Origin: Candidatus Gemmiger stercorigallinarum
GTDB lineage: Bacteria > Bacillota > Clostridia > Oscillospirales > Ruminococcaceae
Assembly (NCBI GenBank): GCA_019119495.1
Contig: DWWX01000015.1
Location: forward strand, 1-64,000
Direction of reading: 5' to 3'
DNA: 64,000 nucleotides
Made by a program: the position numbers and the translations under genes. Positions 45,173 to 55,061 of this stretch are shown in pieces; positions within the stretch are counted from its first letter, which is position 1; every line of letters starts with the position of its first letter. The notes beneath the pieces are model-generated. The model did no database searches. It saw only the letters and a list, made by a program, of their open reading frames with translations, and was not told where the DNA came from.

Positions 45173-45827
45173 TTTTGTACCCCGCCCCCCGTATCGTCTC
45201 GATGCAGTCCACGCCCAGCTTTTTGCGGATGTTCTTGATGTGGGTGTTCACGATCTTTTCGCTGCCGATATAGCCGTAGCCCCAAACGCTGTCCAGCAGC
45301 CGCTCCCTGGAGATCACCCGGCCCTGGTTTTCCAAAAGAAGTTTCAGGATCTCGAACTCCCTGACGGTCAGAAAAACGCTTTCCTCCCCCACAAGTACGG
45401 TCATGCTGTCCGGGTCCAGCGTGATCTCCCGGTAGCGGATGACGCCGCCGGGGGCCGCGCCCGGCTCCGCGCGGCGCAGCACCGCCTCGATATGCTTGAG
45501 TACCACCGGCATGGAAAACGGCTTGGTGATGTAGTCGTCCGCCAGCGCGTCAAAGCCTTTCAGCTGGCTGGAATCGTCGTCCAGCGCCGTCAGCATGATG
45601 ATGGGGACGCGGCTTTCCCCGCGCAGGATCTCGCACACGGCAAAGCCGTCGATCTTGGGCAGCATCAGGTCCAAAAGCACCAGGTCGGGCCTGTGCGCGC
45701 GGAACTGCCGGATGCCCTCCAGCCCGTCCGAGGCCAAAGCCACCGTGTAGCCGGCGTCCTCCAAAAACGCCCGGATGACATTTTGAATGGCTGTTTCGTC
45801 CTCAATGACCAAAATCATTTTTGCCAT
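45156..45827 (-). CDS. OmpR family response regulator
   Basis: MAKMILVIEDETAIQNVIRAFLEDAGY, LVLLDLMLPKIDGFAVCEIL, DYITKPFSMPVVLKHIEAVLRR, wHTH VREFEILKLLLENQGRVISRERLLDSVWG. Confidence 0.96.
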   Translation of the reverse strand: MAKMILVIEDETAIQNVIRAFLEDAGYTVALASDGLEGIRQFRAHRPDLVLLDLMLPKIDGFAVCEILRGESRVPIIMLTALDDDSSQLKGFDALADDYITKPFSMPVVLKHIEAVLRRAEPGAAPGGVIRYREITLDPDSMTVLVGEESVFLTVREFEILKLLLENQGRVISRERLLDSVWGYGYIGSEKIVNTHIKNIRKKLGVDCIETIRGAGYKIEKET

Positions 45828-45949
45828 TGCCTGCACCTCCCAAAAACAGTGTACCACACAAAGGTGTAGTTTGGGTGGAGAAGTTTTGCGGCGCGGCCCG
45901 CCGCCCGCGGAAACCTGCCGCCGCTTTCACCGGGGCCTCGCTGCCCCGG

Positions 45950-46130
45950 CGCCGACGAGACCCGGAACTTTGACTGGTACTCCAAGACTGCCGACGGCGC
46001 GGCTGCCCCATCTTTGACGCCAACGGCATCGGCATTGTGCTGCCGCCGGCCGGTTTCAGATTTGCTTATCCCCGGTTTGACTGCGTTTTAACACCCCGCG
46101 GTACCATGGCAGCATGCAACGGCGGCAGGC
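45950..46130 (+). pseudogene. Possible frameshifted gene remnant
   Basis: Two protein-like segments in different frames: DETRNFDWYSKTADGA followed by RLPIFDANGIGIVLPPAGFRFAYPRFDCVLTPRG; no intact ORF. Confidence 0.3.
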
Positions 46131-46394
46131 GGGATGCTTTTTGCCCTGCATGGTTGCGCAGCCCGGCCTGCGGGTGTATGCTGTAAAAAAGAGAAACGGT
46201 ATCTGTGGAAGGCATCGGCAGGGCCCCGCGGCCTGCATCCGGGCGGACGCGGCCGGTAGGGCCGCCTGCCCGCCGGGCCGGCGTCTGCCGCGGTTTTGGC
46301 AGGCAAGGCCGCGGGAAACCCACAGGGGGCGCGGGATGCTGCCGCTTTTGACGCCCGCGCCGGACATCGCTTTTTTGCAGGGAGGCAGAACAGT

Positions 46395-47258
46395 ATGCTT
46401 TGGGTCCTGTTTGCGTTTGGGTCCGCATTTTTTGCGGGCATCACGGCGGTGCTGGCCAAGATCGGCATCGAACACATCAACTCCACGCTGGCCACCGCCA
46501 TCCGCACGGTGGTGGTGCTGGCGTTTTCCTGGCTGATGGTGTTTGTGGCAGGCTCGCAGAACGGCATCGGGCAGATCACCGGCACCACGCTGCTGTTCCT
46601 GGTGCTGTCAGGGCTTTCCACCGGGGCGTCCTGGCTGTGCTACTTCAAGGCGCTGCAGCTGGGCGACGTGAACAAGGTGGCGCCCATCGACAGATCCAGC
46701 ACCGTGCTGACGATTTTGCTGGCCTTTGTGTTTTTGGGCGAACCGGTGTCCCTGCCGCAGGTGCTGGGCGTTTTGGGCATCGGCGCCGGCACCCTGTTGA
46801 TGATCGCCAAAAAGCCCGGCGCCGGCACCGCGCCCCGCAGCGGGGCGTGGCTGGTGTATGCCTTCCTCTCGGCGGTGTTCGCCAGCCTGACCTCCATCTT
46901 TGGCAAGATCGGCGTCGAGAACGTCGAGTCCAACCTGGGCACCGCCATCCGCACCGTGGTGGTGCTGGTCATGGCCTGGGGGATGGTCTTTGTCACCGGG
47001 ACGCAGCGGGATATCCCCAAAATCGACCGCAAAAGCTGGCTGTTTTTGTTCCTGTCCGGCATCACCACCGGCCTGTCCTGGCTGTGCTACTACCGGGCCC
47101 TGCAGGACGGCCTGGCCAGCGTGGTGGTGCCCATCGATAAACTAAGCATCGTGGTGACCATCGTCTTTTCCGGCCTGGTGCTGAAAGAAAGGCTCAGCCG
47201 CCGCGCCGCCGCCGGCCTGGCGCTGATCCTGGCCGGCACCGGAGCGATGCTGCTGTAA
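46395..47258 (+). CDS. EamA/DMT superfamily transporter
   Basis: 10 TM, two internally repeated halves (KIGIEHINSTLATAIRTVVVLAFSWLMVFVAG / KIGVENVESNLGTAIRTVVVLVMAWGMVFVTG); VAPIDRSS and VVPIDKLS. Confidence 0.94.
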   Translation: MLWVLFAFGSAFFAGITAVLAKIGIEHINSTLATAIRTVVVLAFSWLMVFVAGSQNGIGQITGTTLLFLVLSGLSTGASWLCYFKALQLGDVNKVAPIDRSSTVLTILLAFVFLGEPVSLPQVLGVLGIGAGTLLMIAKKPGAGTAPRSGAWLVYAFLSAVFASLTSIFGKIGVENVESNLGTAIRTVVVLVMAWGMVFVTGTQRDIPKIDRKSWLFLFLSGITTGLSWLCYYRALQDGLASVVVPIDKLSIVVTIVFSGLVLKERLSRRAAAGLALILAGTGAMLL

Positions 47259-47265
47259 ACAAAAA

Positions 47266-47303
47266 ACCGCTGTTCCTGTGCACATCCTGCGCAGGAACAG
47301 CGG
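47266..47303. terminator. Terminator hairpin between convergent genes
   Basis: CCGCTGTTCCTGTGCACATCCTGCGCAGGAACAGCGG flanked by AAAAAA and TTCTATTTT. Confidence 0.75.
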
Positions 47304-47477
47304 CTTCTATTTTGCGGCGTTTGCGCCGGGGGCGGCGGGGAAAGCACCTGCTGAAAAATATGCATAGCCCCCGCGCAGCCCGGGCAACGGGCGGCCCTGC
47401 GCAAAAAAATGCGGCGGCCAAAGCGTCCCCGTACAGGGAACGCCCGGCCGCCGGCTTTTGGCGAACGGGAAACTTTA

Positions 47478-48839
47478 TCAGCCGATCTGCTCGGCTGCGG
47501 CGCGGATGCCCTCGGCAAAGGTGGGGTGGGGGTGGATCAGCCCCGCCAGGTCGGCGGCGGTCAGGCCGTGCTGCACCGCCAGCGCCAGCTCGCCGATCAG
47601 GTCGGTGGCGCGGGGCCAGCACAGCTGTGCCCCCAGCAGGCGGCCGGTGTCCGCCCGGCAGACCAGCTTGACAAAACCGGCATCCGCCCCGGCAATGACG
47701 CACCGGCCGTTGGCGCCGGACAGCGCCTTGCCGCAGCGCACCGGGATGCCGGCGGCTTTGGCCCCGGCCTCGGTCATGCCCACCGAGGCGATCTCCGGCG
47801 TGGTGTAGACGCAGGCGGGCACCAGGCTGGTGTCCACCGGCAAGGGCCTGCCCAAAATGGCGGCCACCGCGTTTTTGCCCTGGGCCTCGGCCAGGTGGGC
47901 CAGCTGGATGCTGCCGGCCCTGGCGTCGCCGATGACATACAGGTGGGGCAGGCCGGTGCGGCCGGCCGCATCGGCCGGGATGCCGCCGCGCTCAAGTTCC
48001 GGGCGGTAATCTCTGGCAAACAGCCCCTCGGCGGCGGGGCGGCGGCCGGCAGCAATCAGCACGCCCTGGGCGCGCACCCCGGCGGCATTGCCCTTTGCAT
48101 CGGCATACTGCACCAAAAGCCCGCCCTCTGTTTGGCTGATCTGCTGCACCGCGGCCTTTGTGGAAACCGCCACGCCCTGCTTTTTCAGGGCGGCGGCCAG
48201 CCGCTGGCCCAGCTCTCGGTCCATGGTGGGCAGCAGGCGGTCGGCCAGTTCCAAAATCGTCACCCGGCAGCCGAAGGCACTGTACACGCCGGCCATCTCA
48301 ACGCCGATGACCCCGCCGCCGACGATGACCAGCGAGGCCAGGGCTTTGCCCCCGCCCGCCAGCAGGTCATCGCTGGTGTACACGCCGGGCAGCTCCCGGC
48401 CGGGGATGGGCGGCAGCGCGGGGACGGCCCCGGCGGCAGCGATGATGTCGGACACTTCATACCGGGTGCCGCCGCACAGCACCACGCCCTCAGCGGCCAC
48501 CTGCGCGGCGCCCTGCACCACTGTCACCCCGCCGGCCTGCATCAGGCGCCGGACGCCCTGGCGCAGCGTGTCCACCGTGCGGGTTTTGTAGTCCTGGATG
48601 GCGGCCCAGTCAAAGGCGGCGCCCCCGGCGCGCAGGCCCAGGGGCCCGGCACCGTTCAGCGCCCGCCAGGTGTCCGCCGCGTGCAGCAGCGCCTTGGTGG
48701 GGATGCAGCCCCGGTTCAGGCAGGTGCCGCCCAGCTGGTCCTTCTCAAACAGCACAACCGAGAGCCCGGCCTTTGCGGCGGCGTCTGCGGCGGTGTAGCC
48801 GCCCGGCCCGCCGCCGATAACGGCAAGATCATACTTCAT
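47478..48839 (-). CDS. lpdA: Dihydrolipoyl dehydrogenase
   Basis: LAVIGGGPGGYTAADAAAKAGLSVVLFEKDQLGGTCLNRGCIPTKALLHAA; VIVGGGVIGVEMAGVYSAFG; C-terminal HPHPTFAEGIRAA. Confidence 0.96.
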   Translation of the reverse strand: MKYDLAVIGGGPGGYTAADAAAKAGLSVVLFEKDQLGGTCLNRGCIPTKALLHAADTWRALNGAGPLGLRAGGAAFDWAAIQDYKTRTVDTLRQGVRRLMQAGGVTVVQGAAQVAAEGVVLCGGTRYEVSDIIAAAGAVPALPPIPGRELPGVYTSDDLLAGGGKALASLVIVGGGVIGVEMAGVYSAFGCRVTILELADRLLPTMDRELGQRLAAALKKQGVAVSTKAAVQQISQTEGGLLVQYADAKGNAAGVRAQGVLIAAGRRPAAEGLFARDYRPELERGGIPADAAGRTGLPHLYVIGDARAGSIQLAHLAEAQGKNAVAAILGRPLPVDTSLVPACVYTTPEIASVGMTEAGAKAAGIPVRCGKALSGANGRCVIAGADAGFVKLVCRADTGRLLGAQLCWPRATDLIGELALAVQHGLTAADLAGLIHPHPTFAEGIRAAAEQIG

Positions 48840-49843
48840 GCGGAGCCCTCCTTTTGGGCCGGGGCAAACAGCAGCCCGGTCAGGTCAGCGGCGATGGCGC
48901 GCAGGCCGGGGCCGGCGTCGCGGGTCAGGGCGGCTTCCACCGCCGCGGGGGCGGCGGCGCAGCCCTCCAGCCGGGCGGGCACCCCGGCCAGATAGTCGGC
49001 CTCCAGCCCGTCGGAGGCCAGCGATACCTGCCGCAGTCTCCCTTCGGCCAGGGTGCAGCGCAGCGTCACGCCGCCCCAGCCAAAGCGGGCCCTGTACACC
49101 GTCTGCCCGGCGGGCGCACTGCCGCCGTACCGCCAGCCGGGGGCGGAAAACTTCCCCGTCAGTGCGGCTACCGCGGCCCCGTCCACAAAGCCGTCCGGCA
49201 GCGGCTGCACCGGTAGCCCGTACACCTGCCCGAAGGCGTTGGCCAGGCTTTGCCGCAGCTGCGGGATGGTCAGGCCGGGGCAGTAGCGGGCCAGGTTTAC
49301 CACCCGTGCCCGCACCGACTGCACCCCCTTGGCCTTCAGCTTGTCGGGGGCGGGCTTCAGGTACAGGCCCAGCCGGTCCAGCGCCACATCGGCCATCAGC
49401 GTGCCGTGGTGGCAGCAGGCATCGCCGGAGCGGTAGTAGGCGTGGCCGGAAAATTTCTTCCCCTCGGCGGTCAGGTCGTTGCGGCCGTTTTTCTCGGCGG
49501 GCACGCCCAGCGCCCGCACCGCCTGCAAAATCACCTCGGTCTGGCGGGTCACATCGTAGTCGGCGCGGCGGGCCAGGAAGGTGAAATTCAGGTTGCCCAG
49601 GTCGTGGTAGACCGCCCCGCCGCCGGACAGCCGCCGGGCCAGGCGCCCGCCCGCGGCTTCCAGCTCCGGGATGCGGCACTCGTCCGCGGCGCACTGGTTG
49701 CGGCCGATGACCACCGTGTTGGCGTTCTGCCACAGGTACAAGATGCACTGGCCCGGCTGCACATGGTCCATCAGATATTTTTCCAGCGCCAGGTTGCGGT
49801 AGGGGTCGGTGCAGGTGGTTTCAATCAAAAAAAGTTGTTTCAT
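48836..49843 (-). CDS. lplA: Lipoate-protein ligase
   Basis: NLALEKYLMD, VVIGRNQ, GRLARRLSGGGAVYHDLGNLNFTFL, KFSGHAYYRSGDACCHHGTLM, KGVQSVRARVVNL. Confidence 0.94.
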   Translation of the reverse strand: MKQLFLIETTCTDPYRNLALEKYLMDHVQPGQCILYLWQNANTVVIGRNQCAADECRIPELEAAGGRLARRLSGGGAVYHDLGNLNFTFLARRADYDVTRQTEVILQAVRALGVPAEKNGRNDLTAEGKKFSGHAYYRSGDACCHHGTLMADVALDRLGLYLKPAPDKLKAKGVQSVRARVVNLARYCPGLTIPQLRQSLANAFGQVYGLPVQPLPDGFVDGAAVAALTGKFSAPGWRYGGSAPAGQTVYRARFGWGGVTLRCTLAEGRLRQVSLASDGLEADYLAGVPARLEGCAAAPAAVEAALTRDAGPGLRAIAADLTGLLFAPAQKEGSA

Positions 49844-49852
49844 GGCAGGTTC

Positions 49853-51292
49853 TCAGCTCTCAAAGGCATACCGCACCACCGGCCTGCGGGCGGCGCTGAC
49901 CTCGTCCGGGCGGCCGATGGGGGTGTTGTGGGGGGCGGTGTGCAGGATTTCGGGGTCGGTGTGGGCCTCGTCCCAGATCTGCAAAAACAGGTCCGCCGCG
50001 GCGTCCAGCGTCTCGCGGCTCTCGGTCTCGGTGGGTTCGGCCATCAGCGCCTCGTGGACGATCAGCGGAAAATACATCGTCGGCGGGTGGATGCCAAAGT
50101 CCAAAAGCCGCTTGGCCACGTCCATGGCGGTCACGCCAGTCTCGGCCTTCAGGCGGCTCAGGTCCATGACGAACTCGTGCATACAGCCGGCTTCGCAGCA
50201 GGCCATGTCGTAGGTGCCGGCCAGCCTGTGCATCAGGTAGTTGGCGTTCAGCACCGCGTTCTCGGCGGCTTCGGGGATGCCCTGCCTGCCCAGCGCCAGC
50301 ATGTAGGCCAGCGCCCGCACCACCACGGCAAAGTTGCCGTAAAAGCTGCGCACCCGGCCCAGGCTGTGCTCCGGGGTGAAAAAGCGGTATGCCCCGTCCG
50401 CGCACCGCACCCGCGGGGCGGGCAAAAACTGCTCCAAAAACGCCTTGCAGCCCACCGGGCCGCTGCCCGGGCCGCCGCCGCCGTGGGGCGTCGAGAAGGT
50501 CTTGTGCAAATTCAGGTGCACGCAGTCAAAGCCCATGTCGCCGGGGCGGGCATGGCCCATAATGGCGTTCAGGTTGGCGCCGTCGTAGTAGCACAGGCCG
50601 CCGGCCTCGTGGACGATGCGGGTGATCTCCAAAATGTTCGGGTCAAACAGGCCCAGGGTGTTGGGGTTTGTCAGCATCAGGCCGGCGGTGTCGGGGCCGG
50701 CGGCCGCCCGCAGCGCGTCCAGGTCCACGCCGCCCCGGGCGTTGGAGGGCACTGCCACCACGGTGAACCCCGCCATGGCGGCCGACGCCGGGTTGGTGCC
50801 GTGGGCCGAGTCCGGCACAAGGATCTTGGTCCGGGCGGCGTCCCCGCGGGACTGGTGATACCGGCGGATCAGCAAAAGGCCGGTGTACTCGCCGTGGGCG
50901 CCGGCGGCGGGCTGCATGGTCATGCCGGCCATGCCGGTGATCTCGCACAGCAGCTTTTCTGCACGGTACAGCACCTCCAAAGCGCCCTGGGCGGTCCCGG
51001 CGGGCTGCAGCGGGTGCAGTTCGGCAAAGCCGGGCAGGGCGGCCAGGGCCTCGTTGACGCGGGGGTTATACTTCATGGTGCAGGAACCCAGCGGGTAGAA
51101 CCCGTCGTTGACGCCGTGGGTCTGCCTGGCCAGTTCGGTATAATGGCGGTCCAGGTCCACCTCCGAAAGCTCCGGCAGCCGCGGCGGCGCGGCGCGCAGG
51201 GCGTCCGGCGCAAAGTCCGCCGCCGGGGTGTCGCAGGGGGGCAGGTATTCCATGCCCCGGCCGGGGCGGGAACGCTCAAACAGCAGTTTCAT
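49853..51292 (-). CDS. gcvPB: Glycine dehydrogenase (decarboxylating) subunit 2
   Basis: [72 protein letters not shown]. Confidence 0.97.
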   Translation of the reverse strand: MKLLFERSRPGRGMEYLPPCDTPAADFAPDALRAAPPRLPELSEVDLDRHYTELARQTHGVNDGFYPLGSCTMKYNPRVNEALAALPGFAELHPLQPAGTAQGALEVLYRAEKLLCEITGMAGMTMQPAAGAHGEYTGLLLIRRYHQSRGDAARTKILVPDSAHGTNPASAAMAGFTVVAVPSNARGGVDLDALRAAAGPDTAGLMLTNPNTLGLFDPNILEITRIVHEAGGLCYYDGANLNAIMGHARPGDMGFDCVHLNLHKTFSTPHGGGGPGSGPVGCKAFLEQFLPAPRVRCADGAYRFFTPEHSLGRVRSFYGNFAVVVRALAYMLALGRQGIPEAAENAVLNANYLMHRLAGTYDMACCEAGCMHEFVMDLSRLKAETGVTAMDVAKRLLDFGIHPPTMYFPLIVHEALMAEPTETESRETLDAAADLFLQIWDEAHTDPEILHTAPHNTPIGRPDEVSAARRPVVRYAFES

Positions 51293-52604
51293 CTTGCAGC
51301 ACCTCCCGGATGGCAGCGATCAACGCATCGATCTGCGGTTTGCGGTTGAGCTCGGTGCAGCACCAGAGGATGCCGCCCTCCACCGGCAGGCCGGGCAGGA
51401 TGCCCCGGGCCTCCAGTTTCCGGCAGAGCAGCTCCGGGTCCACCGGGCAGCCGGTGAGAAACTCGTGGAAGAAGGGCTTGCCGGTTTTCAGGCCAAAGCC
51501 CGGCAGTTTGCCAAGCTCCGCCGCCAGGTAGTGGGCGTGGCCGGCGCAGCTTTCGGCGGCGCGGCGCAGCCCGCCGGGGCCCATGGCCGCCAGGTAGACC
51601 GAGGCGGTCATGGCGCACAGCGCCTCGTTGGAGCAGATGTTGGAGGAGGCCTTCTCCCGCCGGATGTGCTGCTCCCGCGCCTGCAGCGTCAGCACAAAGC
51701 AGCGGCTGCCGCGGCTGTCGGTGGTCTGGCCCACAATGCGGCCGGGCAGCTTGCGCATCAGCGGCTGTTTGCAGGCCATAAAGCCCAGGTAGGGCCCGCC
51801 GAAGCTCATGGGCAGGCCCAGGGGCTGGCCTTCGCCCACCGCAATGTCGGCGCCGTATTCGCCCGGCGTTTTCAGCAGCCCCAGGCTGATGGGGTTGACG
51901 GACAGGATGGCCCTGGCCCCGGCGGCGTGGGCGGCGTCCACAATGGGCTGCACATCCTCCAGCACGCCGTAATAGTTGGGGCTTTGCACAAAAACGCAGG
52001 CGGGGCCGGCTTTCAGCAGCTCCTCCAGCGCGGCGGGGTCCACCGCATAGTCTTTGGCAGGCAGCAGGGCAAAGGGCACGCCGCGGCTCTCGCAGTAGGT
52101 GCGCATCACTTCCAGCACCTGGGGGGCGGCGGTGGCGGCGGCCAGCACGCCGGTGTGCCTGCGCTCCTGGCACATGAATACCGCCTCGGCCGCCGCGGTG
52201 GCGCCGTCGTAGACCGAGGCGTTGGCCGCGTCCATGCCGGTCAGCTCGCAGATCTGGGTCTGGTACTCAAAAATCGATTGCAGCACGCCCTGGCTGATCT
52301 CGGCCTGGTAGGGGGTGTAGGCGGTCACAAAGGACTCGCTGCCGGTGATGGCCTTGACCACCGCGGGGATATAGTGTTTGTAGGCCCCGGCGCCCCGGAA
52401 CACGCTGCCAAACACCGTGTTTTTACCCGCCATGGCGCCGATCTCTTCGGCTGCCTCCAGCTCGCTTTTGCCGGCGGGCAGGTCCAGCGTTGTTACCCGC
52501 GCGGCGGGCGGCACGGCGCGGTACAGGTCCGCCATGCTGTGCAGGCCAAGCGTTTCCAGCATGGCCCGGCGCTCCGCAGGGGCGGAAGGTACATAGCTTG
52601 CCAT
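51276..52604 (-). CDS. gcvPA: Glycine dehydrogenase (decarboxylating) subunit 1
   Basis: [102 protein letters not shown]. Confidence 0.97.
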   Translation of the reverse strand: MASYVPSAPAERRAMLETLGLHSMADLYRAVPPAARVTTLDLPAGKSELEAAEEIGAMAGKNTVFGSVFRGAGAYKHYIPAVVKAITGSESFVTAYTPYQAEISQGVLQSIFEYQTQICELTGMDAANASVYDGATAAAEAVFMCQERRHTGVLAAATAAPQVLEVMRTYCESRGVPFALLPAKDYAVDPAALEELLKAGPACVFVQSPNYYGVLEDVQPIVDAAHAAGARAILSVNPISLGLLKTPGEYGADIAVGEGQPLGLPMSFGGPYLGFMACKQPLMRKLPGRIVGQTTDSRGSRCFVLTLQAREQHIRREKASSNICSNEALCAMTASVYLAAMGPGGLRRAAESCAGHAHYLAAELGKLPGFGLKTGKPFFHEFLTGCPVDPELLCRKLEARGILPGLPVEGGILWCCTELNRKPQIDALIAAIREVLQDETAV

Positions 52605-52609
52605 TTTCC

Positions 52610-52990
52610 TCACTCCTTGGCTGTTTCGCAGAGGGCGGCGTATTCTTCGGCGGAAAGCAGCTCCTCGGTGCCGGTCACATCGGTGATCTTGGCGATCCAG
52701 GCATCGTAGGGGGCCTGGTTGATCTGCTGGGGTTCGTCCGGCAGCTCCTCGTTCACCTCGGCCACCGTGCCGGTGACGGGGCTGAACACGTCGGACACCG
52801 CCTTGACCGATTCCACGTCGGCCAGCGCCCCGCCGGCCACGGCCTCGTCGCCCTCGGCGGGCAGGTTGATGAACACGATGTCTCCCAGCTCCTTCTGGGC
52901 GTAGTCGGTCAGGCCGACGGTATAGACGCCGTCCTCCTCCTTGACCCACTCGTGAGATTTGGTGTACTTGAGTTCCGCGGGAATGTTCAT
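52610..52990 (-). CDS. gcvH: Glycine cleavage system protein H
   Basis: [37 protein letters not shown]...[27 protein letters not shown] (lipoyl Lys). Confidence 0.98.
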   Translation of the reverse strand: MNIPAELKYTKSHEWVKEEDGVYTVGLTDYAQKELGDIVFINLPAEGDEAVAGGALADVESVKAVSDVFSPVTGTVAEVNEELPDEPQQINQAPYDAWIAKITDVTGTEELLSAEEYAALCETAKE

Positions 52991-53080
52991 AATTGTTTCC
53001 TCCTGGTATAAAATTATAAAGTTATACAAATTGGCGTAACCAAAAATTGCTGTACGGAAATTTTAGCCCGGCGCAGGCGG

Positions 53081-54166
53081 TCACGCCCGCTTGTAAAAGG
53101 GCAGGGGAACGATCTCGGCGGCCACGCGGCGGCCGCGCACATCCACCTCCACCGCGGTGCCGGGGGCGGCATGGCCCGCGTCCACCAGCGCCATGGCGAT
53201 GGCCTGTTTGAGGTAGGGCGCAAAGGTGCCGGAGGTGGTTTGGCCGATCTTCGCCCCATCGCAGTAGACTTCCTGCGCCTCCCGCAGGATGCCCCGGCCG
53301 GTGGCTTTCAGGCCGACCCGCACCCGCCCCGGCGCGCCGGCGGCCAGCAGGGCCTCCCGCCCGATGAACTCCGGCTTTTGCAGCTTGACGGCAAAGTCCA
53401 GCCCGGCTTCCAGCGGGGTGACGGTCTCGTCCATCTCGTGGCCGTACAGCGGCATGGCGGCCTCCAGGCGCAGGGTGTCCCGCGCGCCCAGGCCGCAGGG
53501 GATCAGCCCGTGTTCGGCGCCGGCGTCCCGCAGCAGGTTCCACAGCTTGGGGGCGTCGTCCGCGGCGGTGTACAGCTCGTAGCCAAACTCGCCGGTGTAG
53601 CCGGTGCGGCTGACCATGCAGGGGACGCCGCCGATCAGCAGTTCCCGCACGGCGGTATAGTATTTCTGCGGCAGCAGGGCGGGGTCGATCAGGTGGGCCA
53701 GAATGTCTTTGGCGTTGGGGCCCTGCAGCGCCAGCTGGGCCACCCGGTCCGAGATGTCCTCCATCTCGGTGTCCGGCAGCAGGTTGGCGGACATGTGGGC
53801 GCAGTCCTTATCCCGGTTGGCGGCGTTGACCACGGCCAGAAAGCAGTCGTCGGCAAACTTGTAGATGACCAGGTCGTCCACCGTGCCGCCGTCCGGCAGG
53901 CACATGGCGGTGTAGCGCACCCGGCCGGCCTGCATATTGGTAAAGTCGTTGGTCAGCAGGTGGTTGAGGGTGGCCAGGGCGCCCGCGCCCCGAAAGACGA
54001 ACTCTCCCATGTGGGAGACGTCGAACAGTCCGCAGGCGGTGCGCACGGCCATATGTTCGGCAATGACGCCGGCGGGGTACTGCACCGGCAGCAGATACCC
54101 GGCAAAGGGGACTATCTTGCCGCCCTCGTCCAGGTGGATGGGGTACAGCGGCGTTTTCTTTTCCAT
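53081..54166 (-). CDS. gcvT: Aminomethyltransferase (glycine cleavage T protein)
   Basis: GGKIVPFAGYLLPVQYPAGVIAEHMAVRTACGLFDVSHMGEF, RTGYTGEFGYELY, CGLGARDTLRLEAAMPLYGHEMDETVTPLEAGL. Confidence 0.97.
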   Translation of the reverse strand: MEKKTPLYPIHLDEGGKIVPFAGYLLPVQYPAGVIAEHMAVRTACGLFDVSHMGEFVFRGAGALATLNHLLTNDFTNMQAGRVRYTAMCLPDGGTVDDLVIYKFADDCFLAVVNAANRDKDCAHMSANLLPDTEMEDISDRVAQLALQGPNAKDILAHLIDPALLPQKYYTAVRELLIGGVPCMVSRTGYTGEFGYELYTAADDAPKLWNLLRDAGAEHGLIPCGLGARDTLRLEAAMPLYGHEMDETVTPLEAGLDFAVKLQKPEFIGREALLAAGAPGRVRVGLKATGRGILREAQEVYCDGAKIGQTTSGTFAPYLKQAIAMALVDAGHAAPGTAVEVDVRGRRVAAEIVPLPFYKRA

Positions 54167-54222
54167 GGGGATCATCCTTTCTGTGCTGTGGAAGCTTGCG
54201 GGGGCGGCCATGGGGCGGGCCG

Positions 54223-54270
54223 CAAAAAAACAGAGGCACAGCAGGCGGCGTTCTGCCTGCTGTGCCTCTG
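54223..54270 (-). terminator. Riboswitch expression-platform terminator upstream of gcvT
   Basis: Minus strand CAGAGGCACAGCAGGC...GCCTGCTGTGCCTCTGTTTTTTT. Confidence 0.85.
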
Positions 54271-54425
54271 TACGGGATACCTGAGAGATTCCCCGCCTTT
54301 TGCAGCGGGTTGCCCCATCGGTGTCCCCATTGACTTTCCAGAGTTCCGTCCGGGCCCGGTCCTTTTGCCTGAGAGTTTCTGCATCCCCTTCGGCGCCGCC
54401 TGCGGCGGTCTCTCCCGCGGTCCAT
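54271..54425 (-). ncRNA. Tandem glycine riboswitch (gcvT element)
   Basis: Minus strand: GGGAGAGACCGCC..GCCGAAGGGGAUGCAGAAACUCUCAGGCAAAAGGACCGGGCCCGGACGGAACUCUGGAAAGUC..CACCGAUGGGGCAA..GGCGGGGAAUCUCUCAGGUAUCC; two aptamer cores followed by terminator and gcvT. Confidence 0.93.
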
Positions 54426-54808
54426 CCTACGGATTGCACAAAGCCGGATCGCGGGCTGCGGCAAAAGAAAATAAAGCGGAGCTTGCTTTCTCTTGCACAG
54501 GCTGCCTGCCCGGCTTTGTTTTCTTCATTCTACACCGCTTTTGGCAAAATGCAAGCCTGGCGGCAAAATGCAAACGGATGAAAAGCGACCCCGCGCTGCG
54601 GCCGGCAGAAAAAGTGCGGACATCCGGCGCCTATATTAATAATATTAAGCAAATACGGAGAAATATCGAAACAAAATAAAGAAACAACCCCGAAATGCGG
54701 CGCTTTGCTTTATCCTGCGCTGTTGTGTTTCTGCACAAAAATGGCGGAGCAGGCCGGCGGCAAAACCTTGCAGATGAGACAAAGATCGCCGCAGGGCGCA
54801 AAAAATGC

Positions 54809-54837
54809 TTGCATCGGCTTTGGGGCGGTGCTATAAT
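54809..54837 (+). promoter_or_regulatory. Promoter TTGCAT-N17-TATAAT for the Liv operon
   Basis: TTGCAT 54809-54814, TATAAT 54832-54837. Confidence 0.75.
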
Positions 54838-54842
54838 GCAGC

Positions 54843-55061
54843 TATCATCCAAACCGGATGCAAACAACGGGACAACGGGGTCGCGGTGCCAAACGGCACG
54901 CGGCCCCTTTTTCGTTGCAGTATCCCCCATATGCAAGCTACACAAAGGCGTGCAGACCTGGCAAACAGGCGCTGCGCGCCTTTTTCCTTTTTTCTTGCAA
55001 GCGGGATGATGTCCGTGTCCGCCACCTGATGAAAGCGAGTGATTTGAAAAGAGGGAACCAC
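54843..55061 (+). promoter_or_regulatory. Structured 5' leader of the Liv operon with two terminator-like hairpins
   Basis: GGGGTCGCGGTGCCAAACGGCACGCGGCCCCTTTTTCG (~54877-54914) and AGGCGCTGCGCGCCTTTTTCCTTTTTT (~54967-54993), both before the start codon. Confidence 0.6.

Noticed and set aside
54805-55029. 74-aa ORF in the Liv leader considered as an attenuator leader peptide
   Set aside because: No run of Leu/Ile/Val or other regulatory codons and no good ribosome binding site; hairpins are explained better as RNA structure.
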